Positions 14,136 through 22,869 of a stretch of 64,000 nt of DNA are shown piece after piece. Position 1 is the stretch's first letter. Every line of letters begins with the position of its first letter. The position numbers and the translations under genes were made by a program. Location of the stretch: NCBI RefSeq assembly GCF_035515035.1, contig NZ_DATJCA010000047.1, forward strand, positions 1-64,000, in the 5' to 3' direction. Below the pieces are notes generated by a model. It had not been told where the DNA came from. It was given only the letters and a program-made list of their open reading frames with translations, and did no database searches. Origin of the DNA: Gelidibacter sp035515035 (GTDB taxonomy: Bacteria; Bacteroidota; Bacteroidia; Flavobacteriales; Flavobacteriaceae).

Positions 14136-15617
14136 ATGAACATTCAGAAATTTAAAATTAAAGAAATTGCATTAGCACTTTGCCTGTTAACAAGTACAAT
14201 TGCCTTATCACAAGTAGGGATTGGTACCGCACACCCAGATCCGTCATCCTTATTGGATCTCAAATCTAATTCTCAAGGATTGTTAGCGCCTCGCATGACG
14301 ACATTAGAACGGACGACAATTGTAAGTCCCGCAGAAAGTTTATTGGTTTTTGATACAAATGAAAAATCATTTTACTTTTATAATACCACAAATGCCTCAT
14401 GGACAAAGCTAGCGAATGACATGTCTTCAGCTAAGAGAAATAATTATAAATTAATAAAATCGGTAACAGATTTAGCCACAGAATTAGTTGCCGGAGGCGG
14501 ATCTAGCTATAAATTAGATCAAAACACTTATTATGAAATTAATGGCAGGATAAACTTAGCACATCCCATTGAGCTAAACGATGCGTATGTTTCCGGACTG
14601 GACGCCAACGAAGATATGCTCTCAGCAACGGGAACTGTTTTTAAAGGAAATAAAGGGGGAAGCATAAAAAATGTCACCTTAAAAGGAGCTAAAGCTTTTG
14701 ACATCACCGGTCCAGGTACGGCAAGCAACTCCACTCTATTGATCCAAAATACGATTATTGAAGGAATGACAAGCAGCGTTGGAAACATAGGAAACTTAGG
14801 CTTGGTCTTTAGCAATATTGTTAATTTTATTAATAACAACAATGGCATTACCTATTCTAGTATTGGTAATTTATTACTGAATAATCAAGCATGGATGGAT
14901 AACAATCAAGGCACTTATGAAAAATTTACTGGCACTTTCGGATTGATAGAGAAAGTCAGTGGTTTTAGCACCGTCAAAGGCTCAGCTGTAGCACTTGATG
15001 TCAGCACAAATGGCCTTATTGTAATAACAGGAGTTTTACAAGGCACGGTTTTTTCAGGTACTTCAAGCGCTCCATACGTTAATGGCTATACCACAGGGTC
15101 TTATCCAGGATATAATTTCAGCAATGCGTGGTCTGTTGCTGCACCCGGCATTCCAAGGGAAAGTGACGACGTGTCTACGGGAGATATTAATTTATCAGCG
15201 CCGGTTGGTAGTGGGGCAACAACCACATTTAGTGGCACGGGAAGTGGGAGTAGAAAAAAAATCGAGGGTACAACTACCTCAAATAACCTATTTAGATTTA
15301 AAAAAGAGGAAAATAACAGAATTATCTATCAGGGGAATAAACCAAGATTCTTTCAACTAGCTGCCTCAATATCTTTTCAGACCTCTAGTGATTCTTTCAC
15401 CGCAATACTCTATATAGCAAAAAATGGAGTAGTGATAGACCAAACAAAAGTATATGGTCGTGGCTCTTCCAGCATTTTTACACCTTCGGATATTTTGGCG
15501 TTGCCAATAATAGGATCAGTAGAATTGAAAAAAAGTGACTATATAGAAGTTTGGGCAGAGCGTAATTCAGGTATTGGAAATATGGAAACACTTTCTTTAA
15601 ATCTTACGGTAAGATAG
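14136..15617 (+). CDS. Exported surface protein with VGIGT N-terminal module
   Basis: This is a 493-residue exported protein. After the signal peptide (ending IALSQ) comes the very common flavobacterial module VGIGTAHPDPSSLLDLKSNS, then GLLAPRMTTLER and FDTNEKSFYFYNTTNASW, reminiscent of phage tail-fibre-like surface proteins. The middle (about 105-300) is repetitive and beta-rich (asparagine/glycine pattern, NNNNGITYSSIGNLLLNN), and the C-terminus looks like a compact beta-sandwich (YIEVWAERNSG). No T9SS tail is present. It is probably a surface or extracellular structural protein made with its upstream neighbour; the specific role is unknown. Confidence 0.7.
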   Translation: MNIQKFKIKEIALALCLLTSTIALSQVGIGTAHPDPSSLLDLKSNSQGLLAPRMTTLERTTIVSPAESLLVFDTNEKSFYFYNTTNASWTKLANDMSSAKRNNYKLIKSVTDLATELVAGGGSSYKLDQNTYYEINGRINLAHPIELNDAYVSGLDANEDMLSATGTVFKGNKGGSIKNVTLKGAKAFDITGPGTASNSTLLIQNTIIEGMTSSVGNIGNLGLVFSNIVNFINNNNGITYSSIGNLLLNNQAWMDNNQGTYEKFTGTFGLIEKVSGFSTVKGSAVALDVSTNGLIVITGVLQGTVFSGTSSAPYVNGYTTGSYPGYNFSNAWSVAAPGIPRESDDVSTGDINLSAPVGSGATTTFSGTGSGSRKKIEGTTTSNNLFRFKKEENNRIIYQGNKPRFFQLAASISFQTSSDSFTAILYIAKNGVVIDQTKVYGRGSSSIFTPSDILALPIIGSVELKKSDYIEVWAERNSGIGNMETLSLNLTVR

Positions 15618-15734
15618 CCTAAAAAACAACAAGAATCATATCTTCGAGTTTCTAAAATTCTACTTTAGTGTAGTTTGAATGATTCCGAAAATAAGTCATG
15701 ATTTTTTAATTACCAGGTCATCATTATTATTAAA

Positions 15735-15769
15735 AAAAGCTTGATAAATCCATGATTTATCAAGCTTTT
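15735..15769. terminator. Bidirectional terminator between convergent genes
   Basis: AAAAGCTTGATAAATC and GATTTATCAAGCTTTT form a 16-bp perfect stem around CAT, with A and T tracts on both sides. It serves the surface-protein gene on the plus strand and the regulator gene on the minus strand. Confidence 0.85.
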
Positions 15770-15822
15770 ATATTTGCGAGCACCGCCAAATCATCTTTAC
15801 AAGCTCACGAGTTAAAAACTAT

Positions 15823-17301
15823 TTAAGACTGAAACTTAGCGTTTAATTCTTCTACAATATTCTCGACCTTTCTATTTTTAGCGGCGCGCTCTAAATAAAT
15901 AGCAGGCTTTTGTCTGACTTCACAATCCTGAATTGGGCAGCGCTCACAGGTCACACCCACGTTTCGAGTAACAATATTGGGGTCGGAAAGGAAATTGATT
16001 TTTCTTTGGAGCTGTTTGTTAATCAGCAAGCCAACGCTGATGCTACGGTAATGACCTTCCTTGAACGGATCTTTTGTAGCCGAAGACAATACCAAGTACT
16101 TCATCCCATCCTCTGGATAATTCGAAATTTGAAGATCGAATTCGTGCTCCTTTTCACTTTTACTGATATCTTCCAACATTTTTATGGACACCCAACGTCT
16201 ACAATAATGTTCACCTGCTTCATTGGCATGAGGCGAGTGGTGATGGGATAAGTGCAATTCTTTTTTGAGGTAGAATTTTTCGCTTCCTGCCTTATGGGTA
16301 AATCTCAAAAAGAACAAATTCTGAAGATCAAATTCTTCAGGCAGCACATTGGTCAAACGCTGATAAAAAGATTCGGCCGATGCATTAAAACTTTCAATCG
16401 CGCTCAAAAATAAATCTCTGTCTAAAGTTTCCTTTACAAAAATCTCATTCAAGAGCACTTTAATTTTAGCCTTTGGAATGATGAGTGCACCAGCAAAATA
16501 CGACGCGTAAAAATTATTCAATACCTGATCAAAGGTTTTAAACTTAATCCATGGAAACGTGTACAAACGCTCCTCTATTTCAAGGTAATTATAAGCCAGT
16601 TCTTTGGCATAGATAAACGTCCGTTGCGCTTCATCAATCTCGTTGGCCAGCAACAATGTTTTGGTTTTTGGAACAAACACCGATCTCAAATTATCCAAAG
16701 CTTCAAACTTGTTCAATTCGTCATCTACTAGTGTATAACCAAACTCTTCCACCAAAATTTCTCCCAAATCCCTGGAAGTGATGGGCAGTTTTAAATTAAT
16801 CTGGTACGCTTTGGCGAACTTTAAAACGCCCTGTTCCAAATCTTCAAAATAATTATTGTTGGCTTCTTGAAAAGAGCGCACAGAAGCTAAGAAAAAACTC
16901 TCCCTACTGAAATTATAGTTTTGCGCAATTTTAATAATGGTGCTGATAAATGCATTCACTTTGGAAGGGGCATTCGCAACGATATCTATCAAGTCACTTT
17001 CTTTGATTCCAAAGAGGTCTAAAGGAATTTCCTTCAGAATTTTTGAACTGAGCAAATCACCGATCGGCGCCAGATTCTTATCCAACTTCAAAGACACCAT
17101 CTGATCATAAGGCACATCCAATTTTTCTGCAAGTGCCATAATCTTATCCGGTTTTGGATATTTTTTTCCGTTTTCAATTTCATTTAAATAAGACTTTGAT
17201 AAGCCTGAGAGTTTGGACAGACCAAAGAGCGATAAATTCTTTTCAGTCCTTATCTGCTTTAGCTTTAAGCCAAATATTATTTTGATATAATCTTCTTCCA
17301 T
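15823..17301 (-). CDS. XRE/DUF2083 (RamB/ScfR-like) transcriptional regulator of glyoxylate genes
   Basis: This 492-residue regulator has an XRE helix-turn-helix at ~8-64 (KLSGLSKSYLNEIENGKKYP), an ImmA/IrrE-like region and a C-terminal DUF2083 domain. The peptidase-like HExxH is degenerate (KELAY), so this part is probably a sensor rather than a protease. The family Cys cluster CERCPIQDC and HYCRRW are present. Relatives include actinobacterial RamB and ScfR proteins that control acetate, glyoxylate or propionate genes, possibly via acyl-CoA. The ATG at 17301 was chosen; a TTG at 17334 lies within the promoter. The gene is divergent from aceB, strongly suggesting that it controls the glyoxylate shunt and itself. 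Confidence 0.88.
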   Translation of the reverse strand: MEEDYIKIIFGLKLKQIRTEKNLSLFGLSKLSGLSKSYLNEIENGKKYPKPDKIMALAEKLDVPYDQMVSLKLDKNLAPIGDLLSSKILKEIPLDLFGIKESDLIDIVANAPSKVNAFISTIIKIAQNYNFSRESFFLASVRSFQEANNNYFEDLEQGVLKFAKAYQINLKLPITSRDLGEILVEEFGYTLVDDELNKFEALDNLRSVFVPKTKTLLLANEIDEAQRTFIYAKELAYNYLEIEERLYTFPWIKFKTFDQVLNNFYASYFAGALIIPKAKIKVLLNEIFVKETLDRDLFLSAIESFNASAESFYQRLTNVLPEEFDLQNLFFLRFTHKAGSEKFYLKKELHLSHHHSPHANEAGEHYCRRWVSIKMLEDISKSEKEHEFDLQISNYPEDGMKYLVLSSATKDPFKEGHYRSISVGLLINKQLQRKINFLSDPNIVTRNVGVTCERCPIQDCEVRQKPAIYLERAAKNRKVENIVEELNAKFQS

Positions 17302-17305
17302 AAAA

Positions 17306-17334
17306 CAAATATAATGATTTTTGCGAATAACCAA
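17306..17334 (-). promoter_or_regulatory. Predicted promoter of the XRE regulator
   Basis: On the minus strand TTG (17334-17332), an 18-bp spacer and a perfect -7 box TATATTTG (17313-17306) precede the ATG at 17301. Transcription would begin at or within a base or two of the start codon, implying a leaderless mRNA. A GCGAA box lies in the spacer, suggesting autoregulation. Confidence 0.6.
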
Positions 17335-17369
17335 TTTCAGCGAAATAATTTATTTAGCGAACGTTCGCT
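17323..17369. promoter_or_regulatory. Phased GCGAA operator array with 14-bp palindrome
   Basis: GCGAA occurs at 17323, 17340 and 17357, exactly 17 bp apart. The third is part of the perfect palindrome AGCGAACGTTCGCT (17356-17369). The boxes resemble the TTTGCAAA half of the actinobacterial RamB site. The array sits between the regulator and aceB promoters and overlaps both, so it is the likely binding site of the divergent XRE/DUF2083 regulator. Confidence 0.65.
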
Positions 17370-17399
17370 TGTTTTTTAAAAATAATTATTTTATCATTG
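17369..17399 (+). promoter_or_regulatory. Predicted promoter of aceB-aceA
   Basis: TTG at 17369-17371, a 20-bp spacer and a one-mismatch -7 box TATCATTG (17392-17399) lie upstream of aceB. The -33 element is contiguous with the palindromic operator, so a bound regulator would interfere with or contact RNA polymerase. Confidence 0.5.
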
Positions 17400-17421
17400 C
17401 TCTCACAAACATCTCACTATC

Positions 17422-19023
17422 ATGCAAAACACACTTTTAAAATCAGCAAAATTAAAATTTTCTAAAAATGTTGAAGATCACTACCCCGACATTCTGTCGC
17501 CAGACGCTCTTACATTTCTCATCGCCTTGCACGAAAGGTTCAATTCTGAAAGGTTAGTACTTCTAGAAAAACGTGTTCAACAGCAAACCATTTTTGATGA
17601 AGGGAAATTCCCGGAATTTTCAAGAGAGACCACGCATATTAGAAATAATGAATGGACCGTTGGTAACTTACCGAAGGATTTACAAGATAGACGTGTAGAA
17701 ATCACAGGCCCTGTAGACAGAAAAATGATTATCAATGCTTTAAATTCTGGCGCCAAAACATTTATGGCCGATTTAGAGGACAGTAATGCACCTACTTGGA
17801 AAAACACTATGGAAGGCCAACAAAACCTGAGAGATGCCAATACAAAATCAATTTCTTTAGTGGACAAAAAACGCAATAAGACGTACGCACTAAATCAAGA
17901 AACCGCCGTTCTAATGGTGAGACCAAGAGGCTTGCATTTAAACGAAAGACACCTCTTAATTAATGATGATGAAGAAGCTTCGGGCAGTTTGGTCGATTTT
18001 GGGTTGTATGTGTTTCACAATACCACTACCTTATTAAATAACCAGACCGCGCCCTATTTCTATCTGCCAAAATTGGAACATTCATTAGAGGCACGCTGGT
18101 GGAATGATGTTTTTACGTTTGCCCAAGACTATCTGGAAGTCCCCAAGGGAACTTTTAAAGCGACTGTTTTAATAGAGACGATCACCGCCAGCTTTCAGTT
18201 GGATGAAATTATCTATGAGCTGAAAGATCATATTGTTGGTTTGAATTGTGGGCGTTGGGATTATATTTTCTCGTATATCAAAAAATTTAGAAACCATCCC
18301 AATTTTATTGTTCCAAACCGCGATCAAGTCACCATGACCACACCTTTTATGGATGCCTATTCAAAGTTGGTCATCCAGCGCTGCCATAAAAGAGGCATTC
18401 TAGCCATAGGCGGAATGGCGGCACAGATTCCCATTAAAAATGACGAAAGAGCCAATAGTGCGGCTTTGGAAAAAGTTAGAAAAGATAAAGAACGTGAGGT
18501 CAAAAATGGTCATGATGGCACATGGGTTGCACATCCCGGTTTGGTTGCCGTGGCCATGCAGAAATTTGACAAGCATATGTCCGGACCAAACCAATTACAT
18601 GTTTCAAGAAACGATGTCAACATTACAGCACAAGACCTGGTTGAACTCCCTTTGGGTACAATTTCCGAAACTGGAGTAAGAAAAAACATTAATGTTGGGA
18701 TCCTATATACCGAAGCCTGGTTACGAGGATATGGCGCAGTGGCACTCTATAACCTAATGGAAGACGCAGCAACCGCCGAAATATCGCGGACTCAAGTATG
18801 GCAATGGCTAAAAAACGAAGTCACGCTGGAAGATGGGAGAACCTTTAACCTAGAGCTCTACAAAGAACTTTTAGATGACGAAGTAGAAAAAATAATTAGG
18901 GAGTTTGGCTCAGATCACATGAAAAGTTCAAAATTCCAATTGGCAATTGACCTTTTTGACAATCTCGTCCAATCAGAAGATTTTGAAGAGTTTTTAACAT
19001 TGCCGGCATATCAATACCTCTAA
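17422..19023 (+). CDS. aceB: Malate synthase A
   Basis: This 533-residue enzyme condenses glyoxylate with acetyl-CoA to malate, the second step of the glyoxylate shunt. The length and motifs are those of the A isoform: TFMADLEDSNAPTW, VMVRPRGLHLNE, VLIETITASFQLDEI, GLNCGRWDYIFS (the signature with the Mg-site Asp/Glu region), RCHKRGILAIGGMAA, and a C-terminal catalytic base region with YTEAWLRGYGAVALYNLMED. It starts at ATG 17422, right after the shared operator region, and is followed 73 bp later by isocitrate lyase with no terminator between, so the two form an operon. Confidence 0.96.
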   Translation: MQNTLLKSAKLKFSKNVEDHYPDILSPDALTFLIALHERFNSERLVLLEKRVQQQTIFDEGKFPEFSRETTHIRNNEWTVGNLPKDLQDRRVEITGPVDRKMIINALNSGAKTFMADLEDSNAPTWKNTMEGQQNLRDANTKSISLVDKKRNKTYALNQETAVLMVRPRGLHLNERHLLINDDEEASGSLVDFGLYVFHNTTTLLNNQTAPYFYLPKLEHSLEARWWNDVFTFAQDYLEVPKGTFKATVLIETITASFQLDEIIYELKDHIVGLNCGRWDYIFSYIKKFRNHPNFIVPNRDQVTMTTPFMDAYSKLVIQRCHKRGILAIGGMAAQIPIKNDERANSAALEKVRKDKEREVKNGHDGTWVAHPGLVAVAMQKFDKHMSGPNQLHVSRNDVNITAQDLVELPLGTISETGVRKNINVGILYTEAWLRGYGAVALYNLMEDAATAEISRTQVWQWLKNEVTLEDGRTFNLELYKELLDDEVEKIIREFGSDHMKSSKFQLAIDLFDNLVQSEDFEEFLTLPAYQYL

Positions 19024-19096
19024 AAAAACAATCCTGCGATTGCGGCCACAATCAACAGGATCTCATTATTACTAACAAATAACTTATCACAAAATT

Positions 19097-20722
19097 ATGA
19101 AAAATTTAGAACAAAGTAGCTATAGTTCTGCATTGCAAACTGTAAGAGACCTCAAAGCCAAGTATGGAACTACTTGGAATGCCATCAACCCGGAAGGCGC
19201 CGCTCGTATGGTGGTTCAAAATCGTTTTAAAACGGGTTTGGATATCGCTAAATATACCGCAGCCATTATGAGAAAGGATATGGCAGAATATGATGCAGAC
19301 CCTTCAAGCTATACCCAATCCTTAGGTTGCTGGCATGGTTTTGTGGCGCAACAGAAAATGATCGCCGTTAAAAAACACCATAAAACTACAAGCAAAAAAT
19401 ACCTCTATCTATCCGGTTGGATGGTTGCCGCTTTACGTTCTGAATTTGGACCGTTGCCAGATCAATCCATGCACGAGAAAACCACAGTTCCTAATTTGAT
19501 AAAAGAAATTTACGATTTCTTACGTCAAGCAGATGCCATTGAGCTCAACGATTTATTTACGAAACTTGAAAAAGGTGAAGACGTACAAGATCAAATCGAT
19601 AATTTTGAAACCCATATTGTTCCTATTATAGCCGATATTGATGCGGGTTTTGGAAATGAAGAGGCGACCTATTTATTGACAAAAAAAATGATTGAAGCTG
19701 GCGCCTGTGCCATTCAAGTTGAAAATCAAGTTTCGGACGCCAAGCAATGTGGGCATCAAGATGGAAAGGTGACTGTACCCCATGAGGATTTTATCGCAAA
19801 ACTAAACGCGATTCGGTATGCCTTTATAGAATTGGGAATACCTGAGGGAATCATTGTGGCAAGAACAGATTCTGAAGGCGCTAGCTTAACTCAAAAGCTG
19901 CCGGTGAGCAAAATATCAGGAGATCTGGCTTCTCAATATTTAGCCTTCGTAGATGCAGAAGAGATGACTATCGATCAGGCAAAAGATGACGACGTGATGC
20001 TTAAAAGAGACGGAAAATTATACCGCCCCATACGATTGGCCAATGGCCTATATCAATTTAAGGAAGGTTCTAATATTGATCGTGTAGTTTTGGATTGTAT
20101 AACAAGCTTACAAAACGGAGCCGATCTGTTATGGATAGAGACGCCAACTCCAAACGTCAAGCAAATTGCACATATGGTTAACCGAATTAAAGAAGTAATA
20201 CCTAATGCTAAACTGGTCTATAACAATTCACCATCTTTTAATTGGACCCTAAATTTCCGCCATCAAGCTTACGATGAAATGCTTGAAGAAGGTGAAAATA
20301 TGACCGGGTATAATAGACATAATTTAATGGATGCCGACTATGACGTTTCTGAACTTTCCTATCGTGCTGACGAGAAAATCAGGACCTTCCAAAGAGATGC
20401 TGCAAGAGACGCAGGAATTTTCCATCATTTAATCACCTTGCCAACCTACCATACCACCGCACTTCATATGAATGATTTAACGGAAGGGTATTTTGGAGAA
20501 GACGCGATGCTGGCCTATGTAAGAGGGGTCCAAAGACAGGAAATCCAAAAAGGTGTTTCTTGTGTAAAACACCAACGCATGGCAGGCTCAGATCTTGGCG
20601 ACAGCCATAAAACCTTTTTTGCGGGGGAGAATGCCTTAAAAGCAGGCGGAGAAAAGAATACCAGCAATCAATTTGAATTCAAAAGAAATGTTACAAAACC
20701 AGAACTGGTGATGGACAAATAG
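19097..20722 (+). CDS. aceA: Isocitrate lyase
   Basis: This 541-residue enzyme cleaves isocitrate to succinate and glyoxylate, bypassing the decarboxylating TCA steps during growth on acetate or fatty acids. The active-site loop is KQCGHQDGKV (the KKCGH type, with Lys changed to Gln at its second position). Other family motifs are YLYLSGWMVAALRSEFGPLP, IADIDAGFGNEEATYLLTKK, IVARTDSEGA, WIETPTPNV and YNNSPSFNWTLNF. The length fits the long bacterial/eukaryotic-type subfamily rather than the ~430-residue E. coli type. A terminator hairpin follows 10 bp after the stop, closing the aceB-aceA operon. Confidence 0.96.
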   Translation: MKNLEQSSYSSALQTVRDLKAKYGTTWNAINPEGAARMVVQNRFKTGLDIAKYTAAIMRKDMAEYDADPSSYTQSLGCWHGFVAQQKMIAVKKHHKTTSKKYLYLSGWMVAALRSEFGPLPDQSMHEKTTVPNLIKEIYDFLRQADAIELNDLFTKLEKGEDVQDQIDNFETHIVPIIADIDAGFGNEEATYLLTKKMIEAGACAIQVENQVSDAKQCGHQDGKVTVPHEDFIAKLNAIRYAFIELGIPEGIIVARTDSEGASLTQKLPVSKISGDLASQYLAFVDAEEMTIDQAKDDDVMLKRDGKLYRPIRLANGLYQFKEGSNIDRVVLDCITSLQNGADLLWIETPTPNVKQIAHMVNRIKEVIPNAKLVYNNSPSFNWTLNFRHQAYDEMLEEGENMTGYNRHNLMDADYDVSELSYRADEKIRTFQRDAARDAGIFHHLITLPTYHTTALHMNDLTEGYFGEDAMLAYVRGVQRQEIQKGVSCVKHQRMAGSDLGDSHKTFFAGENALKAGGEKNTSNQFEFKRNVTKPELVMDK

Positions 20723-20731
20723 AGCAATTTT

Positions 20732-20764
20732 GTTAATTGCGACAGGTGCGCTATCGCAATTAAC
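20732..20764 (+). terminator. Terminator of aceB-aceA
   Basis: GTTAATTGCGA (20732-20742) and TCGCAATTAAC (20754-20764) form a perfect 11-bp stem with an 11-nt loop, followed after a short interval by a T-rich stretch. Confidence 0.75.
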
Positions 20765-20933
20765 ATTGCTGTTTTCTCAAATACTTGGTTTTAAAATATA
20801 TGTGGGTTTTTAACTACTGATTTTTGTTAATATAACACTTCTAGACTTTAGGTTTCCATTCTAGATGCCTATATTTATCAGAATACATATTTATAAGACT
20901 TACACAATATTAATTTTTAAAATAAAATAATAA

Positions 20934-22109
20934 ATGAAAGGCAGAAAGTTACTGATGATTCCTGGTCCAATAGAGTTTGAACCGGAGGTCTTACAGGCAA
21001 TGGGCATGGCTACGACCAGCCATGTGGCACCAGGTTTTATTGAGGTTTTTGCAAATAGCCTTGAGCTCATGAGAGAGGTATGGAAGGCTCCAAAAGGGCA
21101 ACCTTTTATCGTGGCGGGAACTGGAACCTTGGCTATGGACATGGCAGCCTGCAACCTTATAGAAAAAGACGATTCGGTATTGGTGATTTCAACAGGATAC
21201 TTTGGTAAACGTTTTAAAGACATTATGGAACGCTATGGAGCAACCACCACTATACTAGAAGCTCCTTTGGGCGAAGTTATTAGTCTTGAAGCCATTGAAA
21301 GAGAACTCAAAACCAAGCAATATAAAGCCCTGACCATAACCCATGTTGATACCTCAACGGGAATATTGGTAGACCCAGAACCTATAGCAAAATTAGCCAC
21401 AAAATATAATACTTTAAGTATTCTAGATGGCGTTTGCTCCGTGGCCGGCGAAGCGATAGATCAAGAGGAATGGGGACTGGATGTCGTTTTGACAGGCTCT
21501 CAAAAAGCTATTGGAGTTCCTCCTGGACTCGCACTTTTAATGGTTTCAGAAAAAGCAATGAAGGTTTGGAATAAAAGAAAAACCCCAGTAGCCAATTATT
21601 ATTCGGATTGGCAAAATTGGTTGCCCGTCATGCGTGCCTATGAAGAAAGGAAACCTTCCTATTTTGGCACACCACCTGTCAATTTAATTGTGGCTTTAGA
21701 AACGAGCTTAAAAATCATCTGTAAAGAAGGTCTGAGTGAACGGGTAATACGACATCAAGTATTGGCAAATGCATTTAGAGCTGGAATTACCGCATTAAAT
21801 CTTGAGATTTTACCGAAAACGAATCACTTGGCAGCCAATACACTTACTGCAGTATACTATCCTAAAGGAATTGATGGTACGGCAATAGTAACTAAAATGG
21901 CGAACAATAATGTTATCGTAGCAGGTGGACTACTTTCTGACATAAAGACCTCTTATTTTAGGATAGGCCATATGGGATCCGTTTCCCCTAATGATCTTAT
22001 TGCTGTACTAAGTGCGTTAGAACGTTCTTTATCAGAATTGGGACATCAAATGGAACTTGGAAAATGCTTGGCAGCTTTCCAAAATGAAATCTTAAATTCT
22101 AAAGTTTGA
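20934..22109 (+). CDS. Alanine-glyoxylate aminotransferase family enzyme (class V, PLP)
   Basis: This 391-residue class V aminotransferase belongs to the AGXT/serine-pyruvate family, which transfers an amino group to glyoxylate to give glycine. Landmarks are LLMIPGPIEFEPEVL at the N-terminus, TGTLAMDMAACNL, THVDTSTGILVDPEPI, SILDGVCSVAGE with the pyridine-N-binding Asp, and the PLP lysine in GSQKAIGVPPG. The C-terminal part has GLLSDIKTSYFRIGHMG. Its position directly after aceA suggests it drains glyoxylate, but it has its own leader of 211 bp and is separated by a terminator. Exact amino donor is not readable. Confidence 0.9.
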   Translation: MKGRKLLMIPGPIEFEPEVLQAMGMATTSHVAPGFIEVFANSLELMREVWKAPKGQPFIVAGTGTLAMDMAACNLIEKDDSVLVISTGYFGKRFKDIMERYGATTTILEAPLGEVISLEAIERELKTKQYKALTITHVDTSTGILVDPEPIAKLATKYNTLSILDGVCSVAGEAIDQEEWGLDVVLTGSQKAIGVPPGLALLMVSEKAMKVWNKRKTPVANYYSDWQNWLPVMRAYEERKPSYFGTPPVNLIVALETSLKIICKEGLSERVIRHQVLANAFRAGITALNLEILPKTNHLAANTLTAVYYPKGIDGTAIVTKMANNNVIVAGGLLSDIKTSYFRIGHMGSVSPNDLIAVLSALERSLSELGHQMELGKCLAAFQNEILNSKV

Positions 22110-22869
22110 GGACAGAAAAATTCAGCCTCTTTTAAAACGTCTAAAATTCAAGGCAAAAAAGTGATATTGCCATCCATGAAATTGGAATTCCCATGCATCC
22201 ATTTGAGGCAAACGCCTAACAAATATAGGAGTTGTTCGGGTTTATTTAGGTAATTGGTCAAGTCTACAACATAGGCAAACCGCATTTTTTAAATTGATTT
22301 AATAGCGCAACCTATTCTAAAATACTCCTGAAGGAACCCCTTGAAGATTTTTTCCAGACTTTATATTGCATATTCCGTCTGGATTTCTCCCACATTTTGA
22401 TATCGAATTATTAGTCTTGGTTTTAACATGTTCTTTTATTTATAATTTTTATTTAATAAAATAGAACTTTTATAAAAAACCCTTTTGAATCCAGGAAAAT
22501 TTGAAGTGGTTTTAGTTTTTAAGGTGTCCCATTCTCTTTCTAGCTATCTCTTAGCGTGTAGGAACTCGAATAGCATGAAGTCTCAATTTTATAAGATAAA
22601 GACTACAAGTCAACAACTTACGCTGCCCTTAACCATATTGGCAAGTTTTCTAAAGAATAAGATCCCTTGGATTTTATACCTCTTTATCACGCAAATCAGA
22701 CATTCTCTTCTATGACGGGAAAACTCAGAATATTCGTAGTTCAGATTGATCTAACCTCTAACCGCATTTGGATTTCAAAAAAAATCATCTATATTTGTTA
22801 AGGTCAACATAACGTTTTGTTAAATAAAGACTAAAAGAAATGAATATTAATTAATTATTTACTTAAATT
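22110..22869 (+). promoter_or_regulatory. 760-bp intergenic region with the SusC/SusD promoter
   Basis: No convincing gene lies here; the only longer frames start at TTG and lack protein character. Near the 3' end a textbook promoter is visible: TTTG at 22767-22770, a 19-bp spacer and TATATTTG at 22790-22797, giving an untranslated leader of about 65 nt before the SusC-like gene. The long upstream stretch may hold regulatory sites, but I see no clear repeats in it. Confidence 0.6.

Noticed and set aside
22485..22715. 76-aa plus-strand frame in the 760-bp gap before SusC
   Set aside because: It starts at TTG, has no domain or signal, and no supporting promoter; treated as noncoding.
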